From assembly GCF_963678635.1 (NCBI RefSeq), contig NC_087063.1:36740540-36804539 (forward strand): a DNA stretch of 64,000 nt, written 5' to 3'. Shown piece by piece: positions 24,972-34,765 of the stretch. This DNA is from Symsagittifera roscoffensis. Its lineage: Eukaryota; Xenacoelomorpha; Acoela; Convolutidae. The notes beneath the pieces are model-generated. The model did no database searches, had not been told where the DNA came from, and saw nothing but the letters and a program-made list of their open reading frames with translations. Position 1 is the stretch's first letter. Each line of letters begins with the position of its first letter. Position numbers and translations under genes: made by a program.

Positions 24972-26129
24972 TTATAACAAATTTAGTGTGATTTCGACAT
25001 TTGAGTTTTTGTTGAACAAACGCACAGTCAGGCAATTATCATCCACGTCATTTTCCACAACAATCATTCTCAAAGCTACCCATTGGTTTAGCAAACAAAG
25101 TCTCTCAAATGTTTCAAGCTGCACCTTCGATACGGCTGATCCTGAAGACCGATCGAAAGAAGCTAACCGACATTTGTGAGCTTGCGCTGCCAGTTCACAT
25201 TGGTGTGGTTTTAATTCTCTCAAACCATCCCTAGGGACCACAGCTCCATCGCCATAATCAATGTATTCCACGTAACATTCTTTGGCATTGGTCGTACCCT
25301 TGTCGGATATTTTGGCTCTGAAATAGTTGCAATCCCCTGCATCGTAATAAGGCGCCGCACAGAAAGTGCCATTAATGATTGAGGCTAAGGGGTTCAACTT
25401 CTCGAAATTAATTGCCAGGTCATCTTGTAATTCATCCAACAAACTAGCATTTTCATCGACCGCTTGCACCCAGAAACTATCCACATCTTTAACTGCAGAA
25501 ACATAAACGTCGAATTGACTGCCTGCAGAGGACGAGGCTAATTTGGAACTAACTTTTATACTGAAATTTTTGCTATAAAAGTTGGTAAGAAGTTCATGCA
25601 AAAATTCTTCTGTTCTTCTAACTTGAGAGCAAGTTCCGCTTAATGATAGATTTTCATTCAAACATTCAGTTGTCGCATGCAGTTCTGGATTTTCAGTAGC
25701 CAAAGTGCTTTGAATTAAGTGTCTCAAATCCAGTGCTTCCATTACATGGCTTGGCACAAATATTTCTTTCGTTCCCACTTTACTAATCTCTGCAAGCAAT
25801 AACTTCAGCTCATCGAAAGCTGGTTCAACGTACCCTTTGAAACCAGAAACTGCAACAGAAAAATTATTAGATGAGGTGTCGCAGTCCATCTTCACGCGCA
25901 CTTTATGCTTGTCTTCTATAGTTGCCAATTCGTGTTGCTGATTCTCAAAGAGGTCGTAAAACGTCCCTCTGCTCACAGGCATTTCCAGAGCCTTGATTTG
26001 GGAGAGAACAGCTTTTAATGCCTTTCGGTCTTCCAAGTGCCTGAGTATGAATTTTATAATGAACACGGTTGGAAAGGCAGAAATACCAACAACAAGAGAT
26101 AACCATTTAATTTGAATCTTGTCGAGCAT
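24972..26129 (-). CDS. TDRKH: KH and Tudor domain protein, TDRKH/Papi-like
   Basis: 385 aa in one exon. TDRKH/Papi sits on the mitochondrial outer membrane, where it binds PIWI proteins and helps trim piRNA 3' ends. An N-terminal hydrophobic segment (residues 9-29, WLSLVVGISAFPTVFIIKFI) fits the family's membrane anchor. Residues about 55-185 form a diverged KH-like region without a clear GxxG. Residues about 205-320 are an extended Tudor domain: FDVYVSAVKDVDSFWVQAV, GTFCAAPYYDAGDCNYFRAK, and the aromatic-cage stretch CYVEYIDYGDGAVVP. The ATG at 26127-26129 follows an acceptor-like TTGTTTGTAG by 12 bases. A single Tudor with an N-terminal anchor argues for TDRKH over other Tudor proteins. The loss of GxxG suggests weak or no RNA binding by the KH part. 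Confidence 0.85.
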   Translation of the reverse strand: MLDKIQIKWLSLVVGISAFPTVFIIKFILRHLEDRKALKAVLSQIKALEMPVSRGTFYDLFENQQHELATIEDKHKVRVKMDCDTSSNNFSVAVSGFKGYVEPAFDELKLLLAEISKVGTKEIFVPSHVMEALDLRHLIQSTLATENPELHATTECLNENLSLSGTCSQVRRTEEFLHELLTNFYSKNFSIKVSSKLASSSAGSQFDVYVSAVKDVDSFWVQAVDENASLLDELQDDLAINFEKLNPLASIINGTFCAAPYYDAGDCNYFRAKISDKGTTNAKECYVEYIDYGDGAVVPRDGLRELKPHQCELAAQAHKCRLASFDRSSGSAVSKVQLETFERLCLLNQWVALRMIVVENDVDDNCLTVRLFNKNSNVEITLNLL

Positions 26130-27178
26130 CGCATCAAAAATCTACAAACAATCAGTATGTGAATACTCACTGAATTCTTTGCCTTCGAAAAAAAAATGGC
26201 AGCCCACAAAATTTCAGAAAAAGCTCATTAATTAAGTTAAAGCATGTTTATTTTAGTGAAAGATTCGAAATTTAATCCTCTGCACACATCGGACTGTTTT
26301 TCGAACACAAAATGCAAGTAGAAGCAACCAAGCCATCAAAACTGGAATAATTAATTTCATCGCACTGTGAATTCTTCAAATACACATTCACCCTCTGAAC
26401 CAAGTAATTCATGTTCTTTCGGAAAAAAATCAGGATTCAAACCAAAAAAAAATTAAATTTGAACGCGAATTAAGTTAAAACCGGCGAAGCGAGTTTCGCG
26501 CCACTTAAAATACAAAGAGTGTGAAAGTAATGGAAAAAAAAACAAAATTTGAATGAAAAGCTAAGAAAAAGCACCGTTCTCAAAACATATTTCAACTGAA
26601 TTATGTTCAAGGTGAATTATTTAAAGAAGGGTGTGCGAGTTGGATTAACCAGGAAGTTTCTATTAATTATGGTAAAAAAAAACAATTAATTGAATCATTC
26701 ATAATAAAACTATTTGCCGACTTTTTATATACAGAGGCGATGCGGAGCTTGCATCACTTGCGATACAAAACAAGCAAGCATAATTTACATAAGTCGAAAA
26801 AAAGTGAAAAATATTGAAAAAACTAGGTGTAGCAATAAATAAACCTTCGTATGTCTTGATAGACGTTCATTCTAGGCAAACATGCCAACATTTAATTAGC
26901 AACGGGAAAAAACTTACGAACAGGAAACAAAGCCGACAATCTTTGAGCAGACACAGTTGAGCCGAAAACAAGATTTTATAGAGAAATAAGTTCAAGTCCC
27001 TCCTGAAAGTACAATGAACAACACTTAAAACTAGAATAAAATTCACCCACCGCGCAAGAAACCGGGATGTGTCAACGAAGCTGACCATCTTTGAGCAGAC
27101 ACCGAATGAGCCAAAAAAATTAAAAACAAACTATTTTTACAAAAGTTTTTTAAGAACCCACTGAAACTACACGGAACA
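26130..27178. other. Intergenic with hairpin-tail repeats
   Basis: No gene. GCGAAGC hairpin-tail repeats at about 26479-26515 (degenerate) and 26733-26790. Confidence 0.55.
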
Positions 27179-29960
27179 CCGAGGCGAAACTGAGCTTCAC
27201 ACGACTTGCGATAAAAAACAAGAAAGCCACAAACTCGAGATCTATCGAAAAACTAAATCTATCAGAGTGAATATGGTTTATTTTGAACTAAAAACGTGCC
27301 AAGTCAATTGAATATAACATTGGCATCGAAACAAAATTATCAAGCGGTAACAAAGCCGAAAATACATTAGAAGAAACCCTTTAAGCCGAAAAACATTCAA
27401 AGAATTTATTAAGTATCCCTCAGCCACAAACATACACACTCACACGAAAAGATTATAAGCGCGTCAAATGAAACAAAACGAGGCCACTTAGCCGATATAG
27501 TATTGGCCGAATCCTATTAAGCCGAACAAAAGGAAATCAAAAAAGCCGAATTTTCAAAAAAAAATTCAAGACAAAGTAGCGTGTAACGCATCTCCGGCAC
27601 TCATATTAAACCGCATATATTAGAAATAAGATCTGCATTCTTTGAGTGTACTCTGACAGCACCCAATTACAAGGTTGGTAATTACATTTTTGTTAAGTTT
27701 TTTATACAAATTTTGAAGAACCATAAAATTTTGTGTTTTATATAAGTTTTATATAAGTTCTTCGGAAAATTTAAAATGAACTAAGAAACGTCACATCTAG
27801 GAAAATAAAAGCAATTGAGCAATCGCATTTGGACGCAAGATTTGCAACTTTTGAGAGTACTCTTATAGAACCCAACTACAACGTTGGGAAACTCAAATTT
27901 GAGAAACTTTACCTTAAGTTTTCTAAAAAACAGAACCACAAATTTTTTTTTTGAGAACCAGAAAAAATTTCACATCTCGAAAACTATCAAGATTTCAAGG
28001 CAACATTCGCAATCTTTATAAGTACTCTGACAGCACACAACTACAGGGTTGGGAAATTAGCTTAAAAATCTTCAGATTACAACTGAGAAATAATAAGTGA
28101 GTAATTTCCAGAAAACTTTGGCTTTTCATTAAAAAAAAAAACTGCAGCTAAATTTCAAACCATTCGAATCGTTTTCACTTTATCGATTTAAAATGAAATT
28201 TCTCGAGCCATACGAGAATAAAGATGCTTAAATTCTTGAGACTACCTCCAATTTCGGACTAAAAAAACTAACCAGAAGCTTAAAATGCCTGGCATCTACT
28301 TCAAATCTTTTTCGTTTTAACAGAAACTTTTGGAGGGCACAAAAACTAACAACCTTAGGAATTACATTTGAACTGAATTGATTAGAAGTAAATTTACTAA
28401 AATGAAATTAGTTTTCGAAAAACTATTAAAACGCTAGTAAAGCAGCAAAAAGCGAGCAAGTAAAGCGACAAAAATAAGGCCGAATTCAAACTTATATTTC
28501 AATTTTTATTACTTGTTTCTGTAAACCTAAATTTTTCCATTGAAAAAGTATTGAACAAATCTTGAGAAACGCTATATCTGAACAAAAGTTTTGAGCAGAA
28601 AAAGTTAAAGGCCAGATTTGCACCCTGAGAGTTTCCCCTGAATGTACCTTGACAGAACCCCACCGTTAAGGTTGAGAATTTCAAGATCGGTTAGTTTTTC
28701 ACTTTTTTTAAAAGAAAAATCATTTAAAAAATATCACCTCTCGGAAAGCAAAAAAGAGATTCTAATTCCTTCTATGAAGCTCAGTTGGGCTTGTGTTAAG
28801 CCTAAATCAGCTTCAGAACATTTCTAGAGCTGAAAAACAGCAAACTTCAAGCTTTTGCACCTAAAAACAGCAAAATTGAGAGTCATAATTAGAGAACAGA
28901 TTGGCAACGCCGATGAGTAACTGACAGGAGCCCGAAGAAAAGTTGCAACTGAACGTACCCTGACAGCACGCCACCATATGATTGAGAATTTCAAGTTCTA
29001 TTAATTTTTTTTATATCCAAGTTTTTTTGAAAGAACCCATATCTCGAAAACCAAGATGATTTGAGCAACCAAACTTGGACACCAGATTTGCAACCACTGA
29101 GGGTACGCTGACAGCACCCCACAATTGGGTTGAAAAGTTTCTAGTTCGGTTAGTTTTTCATTCAAATTTTTGAAAAATAACTTAAACATATCTTAAAAAG
29201 CACCAAATCTCGAAAATCAAAACGATTTGAGCAGTTATATTTGGACGCCAGCTTTGCAACCCCTGACTATTCCATGACAATACCCCACTATAAGTTTCAG
29301 AAATTCAAGTTCGGTTAGTTTTTTTCTATCTCGTAAATTTTTTTGAAAAAAAAATCATAAAAAACGCTTTGAGCAGTCATGCTAGTAAGCCATATTTGCA
29401 ACTCCTGAGTGTACCCTGGCACCATCCCATTATGGGGTTGAGAACTTCAAATTCGGTCAGTTTTTTATAACTAAGTTTTCTGAAAACAAATTGAAACCAT
29501 CATAAAAAACACCATATCTCGAAAACAAAAAGATTTGAGCAGTCATATTTTGACGCCAGCTTTGCAACCCCTGAGCGTAGCCTGACATCAGCCCACTATA
29601 GGGTTGAGAACTTAATTAAATAAATTTTGAAAACAAAAAATTTACGTTGTGAATAAAGGAGAAAAAAAAAGTTAAAGCATTCACGTTCCAACAGATTTGA
29701 CTCCAACGTCGACTTGAGTAAACAATTCAAACCTTGCAATGTTTTGGCCTTTTAGCAGACCAACATAACGACTTCATAGACATAAGCCAAAAAATTTAAA
29801 ACATTACAATATACGAAATAGCTTAAATATGCAAAAATTCTTTCGTGAAATATGCAAAAAGTACTACGTTAAGAAAGCTTAAACATGTCGACATAGAGAC
29901 TTCTTAAACATGTGTCCAGTGAAACGCCAACTAAATAACCTATAGACAATAAACTGATCA
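27179..29960 (+). repeat. Interspersed repeat with satellite-like monomers (copy B)
   Basis: Longer counterpart of 4980-6640. The head has GAGGCGAAACTGAGCTTCAC at about 27181. Next come a GAGGCCACTTAGCCGATAT block (27480) and AGCGTGTAACGCATCTCCGG (27578). Nine or ten degenerate 160-190-bp monomers follow between 27600 and 29620, each with a variant of TGAGAGTACCCTGACAGCACCC and ATATCTCGAAAA. The tail has ACGAAATAGCTTAAATATGC (29813). A 426-bp block at 28066-28491 interrupts the array and is repeated after it at 30081-30504. Confidence 0.75.
28066..28491 (+). repeat. 426-bp segmental duplication, first copy
   Basis: 28066-28491 and 30081-30504 are about 95 percent alike by eye, both starting AAATCTTCAGATTACAACT and ending AATAAGGCCGAATTCAAAC. 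The two are 2 kb apart in the same orientation. No coding potential. Confidence 0.85.
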
Positions 29961-30080
29961 AAACCTTTGGCGAAAAAAGTCAACTACAGCCAATCACAGA
30001 CAACTGGGGGAAAACACTTTTGAATCTATTGCTTTTCACTAAAAGCCTTTGACAGCTCTTCGTTCAAAACCGATCAGAAA

Positions 30081-30504
30081 AAATCTTCAGATTACAACTT
30101 AGAAATAATAAGTGAGTAATTTCCAGAAAACTTTGGATTTTCATTTAAAAAAACTGCAGCTAAATTTCAAACCATTCGAATCGTTTTCACCTTATCGACT
30201 TACATTGAAATTTCTCGAGCCATACGAGAATAAAAATGCTTAATTTCTTGAGGCTACCTCCAATTTGAGACTACAAAAAACTAAACAAAAGCTTAAAAAG
30301 CCTGGCATCTACTTCAAATCTTTTTCGCTTTAACAGAAACTTTTGGAGGACACAAAAATTAACAACCTTGGGAATTACATTTAAACTGAATTGATTAGAA
30401 TTAAATTTACAAAAATGAAATTAGTTTTCGAAAAACTGTTAAAACGCTAGTAAATCAGCAAAATGCGAGCAAGTAAAGCGACAAAAATAAGGCCGAATTC
30501 AAAC
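30081..30504 (+). repeat. 426-bp segmental duplication, second copy
   Basis: Direct copy of 28066-28491, with only scattered substitutions and small indels. Two short tandem duplications follow: TGATGACTTAATTTGCCTAG at 30603 and about 30629, and CTTACCAAAGTTAAACAC at 30837-30859. Confidence 0.85.
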
Positions 30505-30873
30505 TGCCGACAAAAAACATCTATTTTCTGCTGCAATTTTTTGCAATTTCAGTTGCATCAGGTACAGTGATTAGGAAACACAAATGGATGTCAAACACAG
30601 TGATGACTTAATTTGCCTAGCATGAAGTGATGACTTAATTTGCCTAGCATGACTAAATTCTAGCATCCTGTGTGTAAAATCATTTACGGTCAAAAGTCTA
30701 GTACCCTGTTGAAAACTGTAAGAATATTGCAAAGATAAAGACTTTCCCATGAAACAAAAATATCAACAAGATATAAATGTCAGAACATCGCTCAGTGCTC
30801 GATTTCAGGGGACTTGCTAATCGCAAAGTTAAACACCTTACCAAAGTTAAACACCTTACCACTTCGAAATACG

Positions 30874-32661
30874 TTAATTACCACCAGTTATAAACATGTG
30901 TGTCAAATTGGATGAATTTATCAACTTCTTACAGTTTTCTTCGTTAACAATTGGTAGCAACCGCAATGCATCGTACTGGCAAAATATAGTACTACAAGAC
31001 AACTCAACCGAATCACTGTTTGCCCCGATTCCGATCATATTGCACAGCTCGGAGTAGAAATGGTCATATCTCGGCAGTTGGTAGAAAAATAGTCGTTCAA
31101 TTCCCTTGAAGAACAACCGGTTATAAAAATGGAATCTTTCAGTCATCAGCAAGAACTTCACTTCGCCTTTGCGGAATTTTTTCATTCTATCTCTAGCTTT
31201 TTTGTACGTGTCATATTCAGAAATGGGAACGAAATCATACTTATTACGCCTCAAATGGTTTCTTACTTTGACAAAGTCGTAATAATCTGGTATGTAAATG
31301 ACTATTTTGCATTTATGAAGCTCACGAAATTCCTTCAAAATGTGATTGCAGAAAAAACCAAATCGTTCATTATCCTGCTCAGAGCAAGAACTTGCAGCAA
31401 ATCTTCTGAACACATGGACAATTTGACTAACAACGCGATTTAGCTGACCTTTACCCACGTTGCTTATTTTTTCTTCAACAATTCCCGAAATGTTATGGCA
31501 GAATTTGGAGCTAATCGAGTTAAACTCAGGTGCCTTAAATCTCGAAGTAATTATGTTTTGCCGAAAATATTTCATTTGCTCGTCAAGACACCATTCGTGA
31601 ACACGAGCAAAATTAGCTTCGTGCGCTTCCGTAGGTTTTTTGTTAATAATTTCGAAAATTGAAATTACATGGGACCAATTCTGCATCATCAACACATCTG
31701 CCTGATCAAGGTACAAAACTTGAATGCTTGAAAGAAAATCTTTGTCTCCGTGTTTGTCTTTTATATCTCCCACAATTTGAAATAGACCAAGGGGCGATGC
31801 GACGATTATATCAGAGCGATAAAAGTGAGAGTAGAGACGTATCTGCACAGGAGATACACTCAGCCCAAATTTAAAATCCTCGTCAGTATTTCCATACATC
31901 ATATCCAGATAGTCTTGCGCTCTGTACTCGCTGATAGGTTCATGGCCATCCGGTCCATAATCTATCTCAAAACGCTTTTTCTTGGTGATTTTATGCTTTT
32001 TACTATCTTCAAATAAGCGGAAGAAAACTTTAATAATATTGTATGCAGAGTTCCTGAAGGGTGTCAAAATTAAGCATGAAGGCCTGGTTATACATTGATC
32101 CCTATAGTCATCAGGTTGGTATTCAATCTGCTGTTCGCTCGCTCTCTTCAATTCCCTGTTATTCTGCAAGACAATTGTACGCGATTTTAAAACATGATTC
32201 AATATGTGGAGACTAACGACCCTTTGTATTTCTTGCAGATTGTTTGAAGTAATCAATGAGCTCCGAAAATCCGAATAATCTACGAGCACTTTCATTATAC
32301 GGTTTTGCAACCCAGTTAGATCCCCAAAATTTCCAGTAAACATTTTTTTAAGACGCGGCAAAAGTGATTGACTATTGAAATTTTTCTTTTGGTGGTCCTC
32401 ATCTCCATTGATGACTGCTTTATTAGAAACGGTTTTCACTTGATCTGTTTCAAATGCAGTTAACGAACCTCGGAAGAACTTTCGATACAGGGCATCTTCC
32501 TTGTATATTTCTCTACTTCTAAGTTCAGCTAAACAATCTGCTTCATTCTTGTCAATATCGGCGACATCATCCTCTACTGTTGATGTTTTGTCAATCTTTT
32601 GTTTCTTCGCTGAATCTTCATCAGGATTCTTTTTTCGCTTTCCAGATGCAGAAATTAACAT
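30874..32661 (-). CDS. UTP25: UTP25 / digestive-organ expansion factor homologue
   Basis: U3 snoRNP-associated nucleolar protein of the small-subunit processome, needed for 18S rRNA maturation. It is a diverged DEAD-box-like fold. 595 aa in one exon, starting at the ATG 32659-32661 (human about 756 aa, with a longer acidic N terminus). The N-terminal 40 residues are Lys/Asp-rich with a likely nuclear signal (GKRKKNPDED, AKKQKID). Family blocks in order: RPSCLILTPFRNSAYNIIKV, SDIIVASPLGL, LYLDQADVLMMQNW (Walker-B-like, DQAD for DEAD), CKIVIYIPDYYDFVKVRN, FLLMTERFHFYNR, FYQLPRYDHFYSE and FCQYDALRLLPIV at the C terminus. Unlike the other host genes here, no splice acceptor precedes the ATG. No break is seen. 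Confidence 0.97.
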   Translation of the reverse strand: MLISASGKRKKNPDEDSAKKQKIDKTSTVEDDVADIDKNEADCLAELRSREIYKEDALYRKFFRGSLTAFETDQVKTVSNKAVINGDEDHQKKNFNSQSLLPRLKKMFTGNFGDLTGLQNRIMKVLVDYSDFRSSLITSNNLQEIQRVVSLHILNHVLKSRTIVLQNNRELKRASEQQIEYQPDDYRDQCITRPSCLILTPFRNSAYNIIKVFFRLFEDSKKHKITKKKRFEIDYGPDGHEPISEYRAQDYLDMMYGNTDEDFKFGLSVSPVQIRLYSHFYRSDIIVASPLGLFQIVGDIKDKHGDKDFLSSIQVLYLDQADVLMMQNWSHVISIFEIINKKPTEAHEANFARVHEWCLDEQMKYFRQNIITSRFKAPEFNSISSKFCHNISGIVEEKISNVGKGQLNRVVSQIVHVFRRFAASSCSEQDNERFGFFCNHILKEFRELHKCKIVIYIPDYYDFVKVRNHLRRNKYDFVPISEYDTYKKARDRMKKFRKGEVKFLLMTERFHFYNRLFFKGIERLFFYQLPRYDHFYSELCNMIGIGANSDSVELSCSTIFCQYDALRLLPIVNEENCKKLINSSNLTHMFITGGN

Positions 32662-33319
32662 TTTCAATCAAAAAAAAAACATCAAAAAATAAAGAAATAT
32701 AATTTGAAACGAAGTGGGCAGTATACGTTCAAATAAAATGTTTCTTAATGAAAAACAATGAAAGAATTAATTTGGAGGGAACCGGTTTCATCTATAACAA
32801 TCGTCCCCTTATGTCACATATGAGGTTAAGAAGAATAGGCCCTATAACCATTGGCTCAAGGACACTATCATTTGTGTTTTTGCACCTCATTCTGTAGGAG
32901 CCAATTCGGCTCGCTTAAGACATGGGACTACAAAATCGTGTTACAACTTAAAGGCCACTACCAAAATACACCCCCACCACTCTAGAAATAAGAACGTCCC
33001 CATGGCTAGGTCCCCATGGCTAAATACCTAAAACACTCGAACGCCGTTAAAAACAGGGTTAGAAACTCAAGTATACCATTAGTTTTTATAGGACAGTGGA
33101 ACTTTGATCCATTTCAGATGGATCAAGCTAAGACCCGCCTTATCTCAACAATACTCACACGTAGACATGAATCTAGGCTCGTAAATAATTCAACTAAGAT
33201 AATTCTGGAAGTTTAAGTAATTAGCTTTAACTCAATTATTAAATAGTTTCAGATACTTGAAATGTTTACCGGGGTAGCAATGGTTGCCCCGCGATAAAAT
33301 GTCCGACAGAAGATATCAC
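32662..33319. other. Spacer upstream of the retroelement cluster
   Basis: No gene supported. A short frame at 33016-33216 (MAKYLKHSNAVKNRV...) precedes the esterase remnant in the same orientation and may be more of that element. A 17-bp direct repeat (TCCCCATGGCTA) is at 32997-33021. Confidence 0.4.
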
Positions 33320-33640
33320 TTGCTCAAGACATCATCTTCAAAAAAGCTCCTGATTGCGGATTCTCAAGCACGCCATCTTGATTTTCCAAATTTCAATATC
33401 TTGTCCCTACCTGGGGCCCGAAAAAGTTTTCGTCATCGGAATCCCTCATCGTAGTGAGAACCGAGCTCGATCTGCAAAAATAAACGAATTCCTAAGAAAG
33501 ATAAAAGGAACTTGGAAGTTTAGAGGAATGAGTTAAAAAATCCACAGCTCATATCATTTGAAAACTGACGAAGTGCACCTCAGTGAAGAAGGTCTGAAGG
33601 GCATTAAAAGTATTCTCAAGAATAAAATCTTATACGATAA
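33320..33640 (+). pseudogene. SGNH/GDSL-type esterase remnant, probably from a LINE
   Basis: One frame from about 33342 reads LLIADSQARHLDFPNFN then LSLPGAR. This resembles block I of SGNH hydrolases (catalytic Ser in DSQ) followed by the PGA segment. Another frame reads VFVIGIPHRSENRARSAKIN, and later DEVHLSEEGLKG, the C-terminal D-x-x-H block. Frameshifts and stops separate the blocks. Some CR1-type LINEs encode an esterase in ORF1. Here it lies about 230 bp upstream of the LINE ORF1, so it may be an upstream part of the same element or the tail of an older one. Confidence 0.55.
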
Positions 33641-33742
33641 ACATTCGAACATCTGCAATACAGAAGGACATCTGGTATATTACGAGTGTCGTTTCAAGAA
33701 CTGTCAGTGCCCCTATTAACGTAAGTAGAAATAGTGAACCGC

Positions 33743-33838
33743 AGGCCTCCCCTTTTCGGGAACCACCAGGTTTGTCTATTTCTTCTTTTTCCCCTGAGTG
33801 AGCCACAGGCCTCCCCTTTTCGGGAACCACGAGGTTTA
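33743..33838 (+). repeat. 66-bp spaced direct repeat in the LINE 5' UTR
   Basis: AGGCCTCCCCTTTTCGGGAA at about 33743 and again at about 33809, each continuing CCAC-AGGTTT. The repeat lies just before ORF1 (33869) and is likely part of the LINE's 5' UTR or promoter. Confidence 0.75.
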
Positions 33839-33868
33839 ACTGTTTTTCTATCCATAGTATAAGCAAAA

Positions 33869-34765
33869 ATGGGCAAAAACTGCAAAACATGTAAAAGAGG
33901 CTTTGCCGGCAACGAGAAAACATACACTTGTGTCGCATGCAACGCTCAAATGCATTTGGAACCAACTTGTGTTGGGTTGTCTCTAGTGGCCATAAATGGA
34001 ATAAAAGAACTAGGGCCGAATGTCATTTTGCTTTGTAATACTTGTGTGCAAAATAATGAACGAGACAACTTTATAAGATGCAAAACCCTGGCCAACATAG
34101 ACGAGAAGCTCTCAAACATTGATGTAACTGAAAGCCTTAAAAGCATGGAAAGAAGACTTACCGATTTAGTAGATCAAAAAATTGGAAATGCAATGAAAAC
34201 GACATGCGATAAAGTGGAAAAAACTTATAGTGCCGTTGTAGCTGCTGAAACCACCACCCGGATAAATCAAGCTCAAACCCCTCAACATGCTGCCAGATCT
34301 AACTCTGATCACAACAAAAATCAAAGTTTTAGGATACAAGGGGTCAAAGAGGACCCTGAGAAAACAAAAGGAGAAAACCTTGTCCCAACAAATGACGAAC
34401 TAAACGAAATACTAGACATAATTGGAGTGAAGCCGAAAATAATAGAACTAAAACGACTGGGAAAATTTGATCGTAATCGAATGAAGCCAAGAACACTGCT
34501 GGTAACTGTACCTAGCGAACATGAAGCACGACTAGTACTAGCAAAAAGCCGAGAAAAGCGAGAACAATTGGTCGAAAAAGAGGTCTACCTGCTACCAGCA
34601 TTGACCAAAGAGAGTGCAATTAAAGAGAACGAAATCCTTAAGAAACGAAGACAACTACTAGATGAAGGCGTTCCTCGCGAAAAGCTGAAAATAAGGAATT
34701 TAGAATTGTTCAATGATGGTGTGAAAGTAACTATTGACACTGAAGTTCAGGAACCCCAGCATTGA
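33869..34765 (+). CDS. LINE copy 2 ORF1 protein
   Basis: 298 aa, intact, starting ATGGGCAAAAAC. The N-terminal 60 residues carry a PHD/zinc-finger-like pattern (CKTCKRGF, CVACNAQMH, C at residue 37, LLCNTC). A coiled-coil-prone helix covers about residues 75-130. A C-terminal RNA-binding region (about 150-290) has SFRIQGVKED, LKRLGKFDRNRMKPRTLLVT and KIRNLELFNDGVK, the layout of many LINE ORF1p (RRM-like plus CTD). It would coat the element RNA and act as a chaperone. ORF2 follows directly. The frame is complete, so this may still be translated. Confidence 0.85.
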   Translation: MGKNCKTCKRGFAGNEKTYTCVACNAQMHLEPTCVGLSLVAINGIKELGPNVILLCNTCVQNNERDNFIRCKTLANIDEKLSNIDVTESLKSMERRLTDLVDQKIGNAMKTTCDKVEKTYSAVVAAETTTRINQAQTPQHAARSNSDHNKNQSFRIQGVKEDPEKTKGENLVPTNDELNEILDIIGVKPKIIELKRLGKFDRNRMKPRTLLVTVPSEHEARLVLAKSREKREQLVEKEVYLLPALTKESAIKENEILKKRRQLLDEGVPREKLKIRNLELFNDGVKVTIDTEVQEPQH

